Below are positions 1 through 5,381 of a stretch of 5,381 nt of DNA, piece after piece (within the stretch, counting starts at the first letter, position 1; each line of letters starts with the position of its first letter). The stretch comes from an uncultured Saprospiraceae bacterium. Lineage in GTDB: Bacteria; Bacteroidota; Bacteroidia; Chitinophagales; Saprospiraceae. The notes beneath the pieces are model-generated. The model was not told where the DNA came from. It saw nothing but the letters and a program-made list of their open reading frames with translations, and searched no databases. A program made the translations under genes and the position numbers. The DNA is taken from the NCBI GenBank assembly GCA_937127195.1, contig CAKZLT010000238.1, forward strand, positions 1 through 5,381, given 5' to 3'.

Positions 1-271
1 CTTCTTCATCCATTGCCATTTGTACTAATACATAGCCAGGGAAGAATTTACGTGCACTTTTACGCTTTTGACCAGCACGCATTTCAATAACTTCTTCAGT
101 TGGCACTAAAATTTCACCAAACTTATCTTGTAAGCTATGAATTTCTATATGTTCAGCTAATGTTTTTTGAACTCGGCCTTCATAACCTGAAAACGCCTGT
201 ACAACATACCAACGTAGTTTTGGCTTGTTTGTTTCTTCAAGCGACTCTGTGTTTGTGATTTCTTCAGTCAT
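1..271 (-). CDS. nusG: NusG transcription elongation/antitermination factor, N-terminal part (3' end beyond left edge)
   Basis: NusG binds RNA polymerase through its NGN domain, suppresses pausing, and couples transcription to Rho or to the ribosome through S10. About 90 codons are present, covering most of the NGN domain. After an acidic leader (MTEEITNTESLEE) the frame shows LRWYVVQAFSGYEGRVQ, then ILVPTEEVIEM, then a basic run and RKFFPGYVLVQM, which are hallmark NGN strands. The C-terminal KOW domain lies outside the window. The ATG at 271-269 is supported by the Shine-Dalgarno sequence AAAGG seven bases upstream. The frame stays open to the left edge. The wording of the motifs matches gamma/betaproteobacterial NusG rather than the Bacteroidota form as I remember it, unlike the rest of the window. 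In proteobacteria secE normally precedes nusG, but no full secE is found here. Confidence 0.95.
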   Translation of the reverse strand, partial: MTEEITNTESLEETNKPKLRWYVVQAFSGYEGRVQKTLAEHIEIHSLQDKFGEILVPTEEVIEMRAGQKRKSARKFFPGYVLVQMAMDEE

Positions 272-384
272 GATATTACCTTTAACCAACTTTTAAGCCA
301 GGACCAATTTGAATAGCTTAACTCATCCATTGAAATTATTATTATATATAAAATGTGAAGAAAGTGGCAGCCCTTATGTAAAAT
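268..384 (-). pseudogene. Possible 3' tail of secE, truncated
   Basis: A minus-strand frame of 38 codons, bounded upstream by an in-frame TGA at 387-385, ends in a TGA that overlaps the nusG start as ATGA. It reads a hydrophobic stretch (LHILYIIIIS) followed by a Trp-rich amphipathic end (SNWSWLKSWLKVIS). SecE ends with a membrane helix followed by a short amphipathic tail, and secE normally sits directly before nusG, so this may be the last part of secE. No SecE core (the VxWPT motif region and the earlier membrane helices) is found upstream, so the gene would be cut off somewhere around 330-390. The ATGA overlap alone is weak evidence because it arises by chance in about a quarter of ATG starts. 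The hydrophobic part could be plain AT-rich noise. Confidence 0.25.
279..283 (-). promoter_or_regulatory. Shine-Dalgarno site of nusG
   Basis: On the minus strand AAAGG lies seven bases before the nusG ATG. It is the only well-placed Shine-Dalgarno site I can see in the window. The kinase and the transferase-like gene have none. Confidence 0.7.
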
Positions 385-540
385 TCAGTGAATCCAATAA
401 TTAATAGTGAGTGAAGCATCAATGGGAATAACAGTCTCATGTTTATCTACTGTGACAAAAAACCTTCAGACCCTTTATGAATTGATTACTATCACTAACG
501 TTTCCTATCTTAATTATATTATTATAATGTATCAAATGCA
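284..540. other. Intergenic or junction stretch with no supported complete gene
   Basis: Apart from the possible secE tail, I see no gene here. The plus-strand frame of the downstream kinase is closed by TAA at 511-513, so the missing propeller of the kinase does not continue into this stretch in that frame. No tRNA shape, strong hairpin or convincing promoter was found. The stretch separates gammaproteobacterial-type nusG from Bacteroidota-type genes and is the likeliest place for a junction. Confidence 0.5.
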
Positions 541-3339
541 TTGAATATCAGATATAGATTGTACCTATTGATATTAAAAAATATTATTATTTTATTTGAT
601 GAGAGTAATGGTATTCCTTCTAAGACGATTTCTCCAAGGGCTATATATAGCGACCTAGCATTGAATAAATTATGGATTGGTACAGCAAGAGGTGTCGCAT
701 TATCAAGAGATCGTTCGGATGATATTGCAAAGACTCCAACTCCGATTATGCTTCGTGTAGAAAAAAACGGTACTATTCCAATTAGTTTAGAGAGTATTTC
801 TATTACAAAAAATGCCTCTTTGGAAGTGTTTTTTGGAAGTTTGGCGTTTCCTTCAGAGGATGTTCTTTATGAGACCCGAATATCTGGATTGAATGATGAA
901 TGGTCAATTGGTAAAAATACAAATTCACTGTTGATTCCACCTTTGCCACATGGTAAATATAAATTGGAAGTTCGCGCAAGACAGAAAGGTGCTTATGTTT
1001 GGAGTGAAGTGAATAGCCTGTCATTTGAAGTAAGAAAGCCGTGGTATATATCTAATGCTGCAATCATTGCTTATATCTTAATGTTCGGTGGATTAGTTTG
1101 GGCAATTGTATCTTTGAATACCAATCGTTTGAAGGAACAAAACGAGAAACTAGAGTTGATTGTAGCAGAAAGAACTTCTGCTTTGAAGAGAGCAACCGAA
1201 GATGAACAAAGTGCTAGAGGTGCTGCTGAACAAGCCAATAACGCAAAAAGTACTTTCTTGGCAAATATGAGTCACGAAATCCGAACGCCGATGAATGCGG
1301 TAATTGGTATGAGTGAGTTATTATTGAATACACCTTTGAATAAAGAACAACGTGAGTTTTCTCAGATTATTAGAAATAGTGGAGATAACTTATTGATGTT
1401 GATTAATGATATTTTGGACTTTTCTAAAATTGAAGCGGGTAAGCTAGATTTAGAGTATGAACCATTCAATGTTCACGAATGCTTAGAACGTTCAATGGAT
1501 TTAGTGCTTCCAAAAGCCAACGAACAAGGAGTTAATTTAGCTTATTTTATAGATTTTAAAACGCCTAATTTTATACTAAGTGATGTCACTCGTTTACAGC
1601 AAGTTTTGATTAACTTACTAAGTAATGCAGTTAAGTTTACTAAAAAAGGCGAAGTTTATGTCAATGTTAATACGACTCCTTTGATGGGAGATGCAAGTGA
1701 TTACGATGAAAATAAGCCTATTCCTAATTGTGAAATTCATTTTGCAGTAAAAGATACAGGTATTGGAATTCCTCCAGATCGCAAAGATATGCTATTTGAT
1801 GCGTTTAGTCAGGTAGATAATTCAACAACCCGAAAATACGGAGGAACTGGATTAGGTTTGGCAATTACGAAGCAACTTGTTGAGATGATGGGAGGTAGAA
1901 TTTGGGTAGAAAGTGAAATTGGAAAAGGTTCAATTTTCAACTTTACTATTCGTGTTCAACAGGTAAAACAACCTACTCCTCAGTATTTAAAACCTACTCC
2001 AAAGGAATTGGCAGGTCTTAAATTATTGATTTTTAGTAAGAATGCTACAAATCTTAATTTATTAAAAACATATTTAGGACACTGGGGCGTTGAGCATTTA
2101 GCTTTTGATTCTCATTTGGAAGCTGTTCAGTTATTACATCAACATAAGAACGTTGATGGCGTATTGATTGATACGTTTTCATTGGACGAAGATGATCCTG
2201 TTATTTCTTCTAACTTTACTAAAATAGTTAAGAAGAAAGGAATCAACTTATCGGTTATTACATCATTGACGCAGTTATTAGAAAAACTACGAAAATCAGA
2301 GTTTGATAATTATATTTTCAGTCCGATTAAGATTGAAAACTTGTATAAAGCATTGATTGACCTAAGAACAGGGGTAACTAAGCCATTAGATGATGGAAAC
2401 AGAAGCGAAGCTATTATTCAGAAAACGCTGAATAAGGAAATGGGGAAAAAGATGCCATTGAATATCTTATTAGCAGAAGATAACTTGGTTAATAAAAAAT
2501 TAGCACAGACATTTTTAGAGAAATTAGGATACGATTCTGATTGGGCACCAAATGGTCAAGAAGCCTTTATGTTGGTTCAGAAAAATGACTATGATGTTGT
2601 TTTGATGGATTTGCACATGCCAATAATGGATGGTCTGACAGCAACCAAAAAGATAAGAAAAAATATACCTGCGGATAGGCAACCGATGATTGTTGCCTTA
2701 ACCGCGAATGCGATGAAGGAAGATAGAGATATTTGCCTGAGAGCAGGAATGAACGAATATATTAGTAAGCCATTTAGTGTGTCAGACTTGATACGAGTAC
2801 TGGAACAGGCAAAAAGAGGAGGTAAAAAATCTTTTAATAAAGCAGTCATTTCTGAAAATGAAACTCTAAATGTAACGATTCAACCTTCTTCTCGGGTAGA
2901 AATGCCTGATGCAGAAACGCTGAAAGATTTGCGCTCAGGAACGAAGGGAGGAAGTACCATTTATCAATACATTGATAAAGTCATTTTGAATGAATTGGTG
3001 GTTATGTTGGATGGAGATGCTGATTTATTGATTGAAATCATAGACACTTTCTTAGAGGTAAGCCCTGATTTGGTTCGAGATATGAAGCATGCGATCAATG
3101 CAGATGATGCGGATAAACTCAAAAATGCTGCACATACTATGAAAGCGCCAGCTAAACAAATTGGCGCAATGCGTGTCGGTAATATTAGTTCGGACTTGGA
3201 GGCAGCAGGTAAAAAAGATGACTTGAGGAATGCCAAAGAAATGTTCATTAAGTTGAAAAAAGAATATGATTTGTTAGAAACAGCACTGAATTCATTGAAA
3301 CGTCAGTTGGAAGTAGATGGTGTTAGTGTATTGGGGTAG
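541..3339 (+). CDS. Hybrid sensor histidine kinase (Reg_prop blade, Y_Y_Y, TM, HisKA, HATPase, two receivers, HPt), apparently 5'-truncated
   Basis: An inner-membrane phosphorelay kinase. Visible in order: one propeller blade with LWIGTARGVALS (about 24-56); a Y_Y_Y domain (about 93-167); a membrane helix (173-192); a coiled coil (about 196-240); HisKA with SHEIRTPMN and phosphorylated His245; HATPase with N-box Asn358/Asn362, DTGIGIP at 405 and GGTGLGL at 434; a degenerate receiver (about 494-610); an intact receiver (about 641-757) with Glu646/Asp647, phospho-Asp690, Thr721 and Lys743; and a C-terminal HPt (about 816-922) with His865 in AHTMK. Family members carrying Y_Y_Y usually have a signal peptide and a propeller of many blades. 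Here only the last blade remains. The frame opens after TAA at 511-513, the TTG at 541 has no Shine-Dalgarno site, and the first in-frame ATG is codon 70 (748). The start is therefore unsure, and the gene is probably broken or joined at its 5' end. A strong terminator follows 21 bases after the stop. Confidence 0.9.
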   Translation: MNIRYRLYLLILKNIIILFDESNGIPSKTISPRAIYSDLALNKLWIGTARGVALSRDRSDDIAKTPTPIMLRVEKNGTIPISLESISITKNASLEVFFGSLAFPSEDVLYETRISGLNDEWSIGKNTNSLLIPPLPHGKYKLEVRARQKGAYVWSEVNSLSFEVRKPWYISNAAIIAYILMFGGLVWAIVSLNTNRLKEQNEKLELIVAERTSALKRATEDEQSARGAAEQANNAKSTFLANMSHEIRTPMNAVIGMSELLLNTPLNKEQREFSQIIRNSGDNLLMLINDILDFSKIEAGKLDLEYEPFNVHECLERSMDLVLPKANEQGVNLAYFIDFKTPNFILSDVTRLQQVLINLLSNAVKFTKKGEVYVNVNTTPLMGDASDYDENKPIPNCEIHFAVKDTGIGIPPDRKDMLFDAFSQVDNSTTRKYGGTGLGLAITKQLVEMMGGRIWVESEIGKGSIFNFTIRVQQVKQPTPQYLKPTPKELAGLKLLIFSKNATNLNLLKTYLGHWGVEHLAFDSHLEAVQLLHQHKNVDGVLIDTFSLDEDDPVISSNFTKIVKKKGINLSVITSLTQLLEKLRKSEFDNYIFSPIKIENLYKALIDLRTGVTKPLDDGNRSEAIIQKTLNKEMGKKMPLNILLAEDNLVNKKLAQTFLEKLGYDSDWAPNGQEAFMLVQKNDYDVVLMDLHMPIMDGLTATKKIRKNIPADRQPMIVALTANAMKEDRDICLRAGMNEYISKPFSVSDLIRVLEQAKRGGKKSFNKAVISENETLNVTIQPSSRVEMPDAETLKDLRSGTKGGSTIYQYIDKVILNELVVMLDGDADLLIEIIDTFLEVSPDLVRDMKHAINADDADKLKNAAHTMKAPAKQIGAMRVGNISSDLEAAGKKDDLRNAKEMFIKLKKEYDLLETALNSLKRQLEVDGVSVLG

Positions 3340-3360
3340 ATTTTAATGAAAAATAAAATC

Positions 3361-3404
3361 AAAAAAGGTATCGAATGGTTTTAAAATCGTTCGATACCTT
3401 TTTT
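3361..3404. terminator. Bidirectional hairpin terminator after the kinase gene
   Basis: A perfect 15-bp stem pairs 3361-3375 (AAAAAAGGTATCGAA) with 3390-3404 (TTCGATACCTTTTTT). The 14-base loop contains TTTTAAAA, which can pair further. The A-run on one side and the T-run on the other suit termination in both directions. It lies between the plus-strand kinase and the minus-strand gene remnant that ends at 3416. Confidence 0.9.
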
Positions 3405-3415
3405 AACTTCAAAAA

Positions 3416-3550
3416 CTACTTCCATTCATAATAATGTGCGCCTTCCGTTAGACCTTCTGTACCAATCTCTTTTAACGAAAATTCATTACTAGGAGACAAT
3501 ACACTATCAAGGCGTTCGCCTGTATGAAATTGTAAAGAAACTTTATAGAT
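3416..3550 (-). pseudogene. 3' remnant of an unidentified gene
   Basis: A minus-strand frame of 44 codons ends in TAG at 3418-3416, only 12 bases before the bidirectional terminator, which is where a real gene end would sit. It encodes a protein-like sequence with balanced composition, including LQFHTGERLDSVLSPSNEF and then KEIGTEGLTEGAHYYEWK at the C-terminus. The amino acid make-up is unlike a random translation of AT-rich DNA. The frame is closed by TAA at 3553-3551 and has no ATG, and I found no obvious continuation in the other minus-strand frames. It looks like the tail of a gene whose body has been lost. I do not recognise the family. Confidence 0.5.
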
Positions 3551-3714
3551 TTATGTTTAGATGGATTGATTATTGTTTGGATGGATGAATAGGAAATAAT
3601 TAATAAAATGCTTCTTTCTTTAGGAAATAATCAAAAAGTGTAAGCTATTACCGCACGATGTTCAAAAAAAAGCCGATCTTAGAGCTTTGAAAAAAAAGGC
3701 ATAATAAAAATTAT
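3551..3714. other. Non-coding stretch between gene remnant and MITE-like element
   Basis: No gene is supported. The decamer AGGAAATAAT occurs twice (3591-3600 and 3622-3631), and two A8 runs flanked by GC bases lie near 3663-3700. These may be decay products or simple low-complexity sequence. Confidence 0.5.
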
Positions 3715-3745
3715 TAAGTACTTGAACATAAATAATCGTCACTTT
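3715..3745 (+). repeat. Left terminal inverted repeat
   Basis: Pairs with 3849-3879 with three mismatches, spread through the arm. This pattern suggests two diverged copies of a transposase binding end. Confidence 0.8.
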
Positions 3746-3789
3746 TGACGAGGTTATTTTTTAGATAGTTTTTTGCTAAAAAATCATTG

Positions 3790-3805
3790 AATAGAATATT
3801 CTATT
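3790..3805. repeat. 16-bp perfect palindrome AATAGAATATTCTATT inside the MITE-like element
   Basis: A perfect palindrome close to the midpoint of the element (3797). It would form the tip of the long hairpin. Confidence 0.7.
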
Positions 3806-3848
3806 GGATTCTTTTTTAGTTAAAAAATAGCAAAAAAAAAACAGTCAT

Positions 3849-3879
3849 AAAGTGTCGATTATTTATGCTCAGGTACTTA
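3849..3879 (-). repeat. Right terminal inverted repeat
   Basis: Its reverse complement begins TAAGTACCTGAGCATAAATA and matches the left arm at 28 of 31 positions. It ends 49 bases before the transferase-like start codon. Confidence 0.8.
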
Positions 3880-3928
3880 TTACTTATTCTTAACCATTAT
3901 CAACACTTAATTACCATCTATTCATCGT

Positions 3929-4987
3929 ATGTTAGTTCAATATTATTATCCTTCAAGTCTTCCTGCCAATCGCCTTGACAGTTATTTAGCAAGTGGCTGG
4001 TTTAGAAATGCACAAATGTTGTATAAAACTAAACTCATTTGCTTAGATAATGATTTGTATTCCGTTGTAAATATTCGGTTAAAAATTGAAGATTATACTC
4101 CATCAAAACGATTTAGAAAAATCATTAGAAAAAATGAAGAACGCTTCAGAACAATCGTTCGACCCGCTATTTTAGACGAAGAAAAAAATCGACTATATCA
4201 CGCTCATAAAAATCGTTTTGAAGGATTTATATATAATTCAATCAAACAGTTTTTTTATGGAGAAGAAGGATATATGCCTTTGTTTAATACCTATGAGGTA
4301 TGTGTTTATGATGGTGATAAGTTGATAGCAGCTAGCTTCTTTGATTTGGGAAATAATAGTTCTGCGAGTTTACTAGGATTATATGACCAGGAGTATAGTA
4401 AGTATAGTTTAGGCATTTATACAATGCTAAAAGAAATAGCTTATACAAAATTATTGGGAAATAAATATTATTACCCTGGATATGTATTAGATAAGGAAAC
4501 AATTTTTGATTATAAATTAAGATTAGGGGATATTCAGTATTATAATTGGCCTACAAAACGATGGCGAAAATGGCAGCCGCGCGAAAAAATGCCTTCTGAT
4601 GCTGATTTTTTAAAAGAGAAATTAGAACTTATTCAGAAAGGGTTAGAAGCGGTTGGAATTGCTAATAAACGTTACCTATATCCTTTATTTTCAATTGGTT
4701 ACTTAGATTATTTTTATACAAGATGCCCCGCTTTCATTGCTTGTGCAACGGATATGTATAAAGAACCATACTTTATTATAGAATATTGGATGGATGAAAG
4801 GCAATTTGTTTTGAGCAAGGTTCAAGTGATACCTTTTGATAATAATCCTAATATTGTCAATATCAGTGAATCATATCTTGAAGGTTCTAATTTTTTTGAT
4901 TTACTTTCTTGTCAGGAGATACTTTTGGCATCCGAAGACTTGAATGTAGTTATCGAAGCAATGAAAGATATTTATGATTACAAGTAG
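3929..4987 (+). CDS. Arginyl-tRNA--protein transferase-like protein (ATE/Bpt C-domain, GNAT-like fold), Bacteroidota type
   Basis: Proteins of this family move an amino acid from aminoacyl-tRNA to the N-terminus of target proteins in the cytoplasm, marking them for Clp or proteasome degradation. The 352 residues show the family order: DYTPSKRFRKIIRKN (55-69), NTYEVCVYDGDKLIAASFFDLG in two parts (120-130 and 131-141), YSLGIYTMLKEIAY (159-172) and KYYYPGYVLD (179-188), followed by DYKLRLG. Bpt enzymes are near 235 residues. This one has an extra C-terminal region of about 125 residues that I do not recognise. The N-terminal cysteine pairs of classical ATE/Bpt are absent, and only a lone Cys38 falls in the matching area. 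True transferase activity is therefore uncertain, and other GNAT-like acyl transfer is possible. The ATG at 3929 is the first in frame after TAA at 3908-3910. No Shine-Dalgarno site is visible. The gene stands alone between a MITE-like element and a terminator. Confidence 0.8.
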   Translation: MLVQYYYPSSLPANRLDSYLASGWFRNAQMLYKTKLICLDNDLYSVVNIRLKIEDYTPSKRFRKIIRKNEERFRTIVRPAILDEEKNRLYHAHKNRFEGFIYNSIKQFFYGEEGYMPLFNTYEVCVYDGDKLIAASFFDLGNNSSASLLGLYDQEYSKYSLGIYTMLKEIAYTKLLGNKYYYPGYVLDKETIFDYKLRLGDIQYYNWPTKRWRKWQPREKMPSDADFLKEKLELIQKGLEAVGIANKRYLYPLFSIGYLDYFYTRCPAFIACATDMYKEPYFIIEYWMDERQFVLSKVQVIPFDNNPNIVNISESYLEGSNFFDLLSCQEILLASEDLNVVIEAMKDIYDYK

Positions 4988-5000
4988 TAAGGAGTGAGGA

Positions 5001-5017
5001 TTTTTTTTTAAAAAAAA
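5001..5017. repeat. T-run/A-run tract, first copy
   Basis: A run of Ts directly followed by a run of eight As, 13 bases after the transferase-like stop codon. A near-identical tract lies at 5112-5127, and the two flank the terminator hairpin. Confidence 0.5.
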
Positions 5018-5043
5018 TACTTATTTTTCAAAGAAATACTATT

Positions 5044-5090
5044 AAAAGAGGTATGAAGAACACAGATTTTTGTGTTTTCATACCTCTTTT
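5044..5090. terminator. Bidirectional hairpin terminator between convergent genes
   Basis: A 14-bp perfect stem pairs 5044-5057 (AAAAGAGGTATGAA) with 5077-5090 (TTCATACCTCTTTT). After a single bulged G it continues with AACACA (5059-5064) and TGTGTT (5071-5076) around a six-base loop, about 20 pairs in all. It sits between the plus-strand transferase-like gene and the minus-strand gene at 5158, serving both. Confidence 0.9.
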
Positions 5091-5111
5091 GATTGTGTAA
5101 CTGATAGCGTC

Positions 5112-5127
5112 TTTTTTTTAAAAAAAA
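5112..5127. repeat. T8A8 tract, second copy
   Basis: TTTTTTTTAAAAAAAA, self-complementary, 30 bases before the stop of the right-edge minus-strand gene. It repeats the tract at 5001-5017 on the other side of the terminator. Confidence 0.5.
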
Positions 5128-5157
5128 TTAGGAATAGATTATTTTAACACTAAAAAT

Positions 5158-5381
5158 CTAAATTTTAAACCAATCATCATTTTGATAGATTTCTTTTCCG
5201 ACGCTGTTCAGCCAATTAAAAATCTTTTTAGCCTCACTATTATTGTTCTCCTGTGACCAATCACCAGTTGATTTTATCAAAATGCGTTCGTATTCTTGCT
5301 TATCTTCATCCCATGCAAAGGCATAAAGTGTATTAGTTCCCATGTCTTGAGCAGTATTTTCTTGATCTGACAGCGTACCTT
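5158..5381 (-). CDS. Unidentified protein, C-terminal 74 residues (5' end beyond right edge)
   Basis: A minus-strand frame runs from the right edge to TAG at 5160-5158 without interruption. An ATG at 5343-5341 is in frame, but the frame stays open upstream of it through GTLSDQENTAQD, so the gene most likely starts outside the window. The visible part is acidic and soluble, with NTLYAFAWDEDKQEYERILI, a Ser/Asn/Glu-rich linker, then KKIFNWLNSVGKEIYQNDDW and a short FKI end. There is no membrane segment, signal or catalytic motif that I can name, and I do not recognise the family. It converges on the transferase-like gene and shares the hairpin terminator at 5044-5090, which supports it being a real gene with its true 3' end here. 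Confidence 0.7.
   Translation of the reverse strand, partial: GTLSDQENTAQDMGTNTLYAFAWDEDKQEYERILIKSTGDWSQENNNSEAKKIFNWLNSVGKEIYQNDDWFKI

Larger units (their letters stand above)
3715..3879. mobile_element. MITE-like element, 165 bp, with 31-bp terminal inverted repeats
   Basis: The left arm (3715-3745, beginning TAAGTACTTGAACATAAATA) and the right arm (3849-3879) are inverted copies with 28 of 31 positions matching. A further TGAC match (3746-3749 with 3844-3847) follows after a one-base bulge. Inside are a second stem of ten pairs (3769-3778 with 3828-3837, TTTTTTGCTA) and a 16-bp palindrome in the middle, so the whole element can fold into one long hairpin. It has no reading frame of its own. 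Both ends begin with TA, which would fit a TA target duplication as in IS630/Tc1-mariner elements. Because TA is its own complement, that cannot be told apart from the repeat itself. Alternatives are a large regulatory hairpin or a degenerate IS end pair. Confidence 0.7.

Noticed and set aside
330..352. TTGAAA and TATAAA as a promoter for the kinase
   Set aside because: The spacing of 11 bases is far too short, and in such AT-rich DNA TATA-like boxes are common. A minus-strand TATAAT at 346-341 has no acceptable -35 partner.
422..544. Plus-strand small frame of 40 codons from ATG at 422
   Set aside because: No Shine-Dalgarno site and no motif; it overlaps the kinase start and lies in the suspected junction stretch.
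803..1024. Minus-strand open frame of 73 codons inside the kinase gene
   Set aside because: It lies opposite the well-supported Y_Y_Y region and shows no recognisable motif.
2589..2849. Minus-strand open frame of 86 codons
   Set aside because: Antisense to the intact receiver domain of the kinase, with no independent support.
2964..3248. Minus-strand open frame of 94 codons
   Set aside because: Antisense to the HPt region. Its hydrophobic, Ala/Ser-rich composition is what the reverse of an acidic helical domain gives.
3591..3631. Repeated decamer AGGAAATAAT as a CRISPR-like or iteron array
   Set aside because: Only two short copies, with no regular further units or spacers.
3666..3690. AAAGC...GCTTT as a small hairpin
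   Set aside because: A five-pair stem with a ten-base loop is too weak to support.

Overview
The window is AT-rich and holds one large intact-looking reading frame, one medium one, two genes cut by the window edges, one gene fragment, a small inverted-repeat element and two strong hairpin terminators. It reads as two unlike parts. Bases 1-271 (minus strand) are the start of nusG, with the motifs of the gammaproteobacterial/betaproteobacterial form of the protein (WYVVQAFSGYEGRV, then RKFFPGYVLVQM) and a clear Shine-Dalgarno site. Everything from about base 590 onward looks like Bacteroidota: a Reg_prop/Y_Y_Y hybrid sensor kinase, an arginyl-tRNA-protein-transferase-like protein of the Bacteroidota type, no visible Shine-Dalgarno sites, and long A/T-flanked hairpins after the genes. 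I think a junction (assembly chimera, or less likely a transfer or rearrangement) lies between about 284 and 595. I inferred this from remembered family motifs, not from a search.

Layout: nusG 5' part (minus, 1-271), with a possible short secE tail just upstream (268-384); a non-coding or junction stretch to 540; a hybrid histidine kinase (plus, 541-3339) that seems to have lost most of its N-terminal sensor propeller; a bidirectional terminator (3361-3404); the 3' remnant of an unidentified minus-strand gene (3416-3550); a 165-bp MITE-like element (3715-3879); the transferase-like gene (plus, 3929-4987); a second bidirectional terminator (5044-5090) between two T8A8 tracts; and the 3' part of an unidentified minus-strand gene (5158 to the right edge).

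No operon or shared pathway links the kinase and the transferase. They are separated by a terminator, a gene remnant and the MITE-like element. The kinase carries a full phosphorelay (HisKA, HATPase, a degenerate receiver, an intact receiver, HPt), so it would pass phosphate to a separate regulator not in this window. The strongest items for a second look are the taxonomic break near the left end, the MITE-like element 49 bp before the transferase start, and the transferase variant that lacks the usual cysteine pair. I do not see a convincing new multi-gene system.
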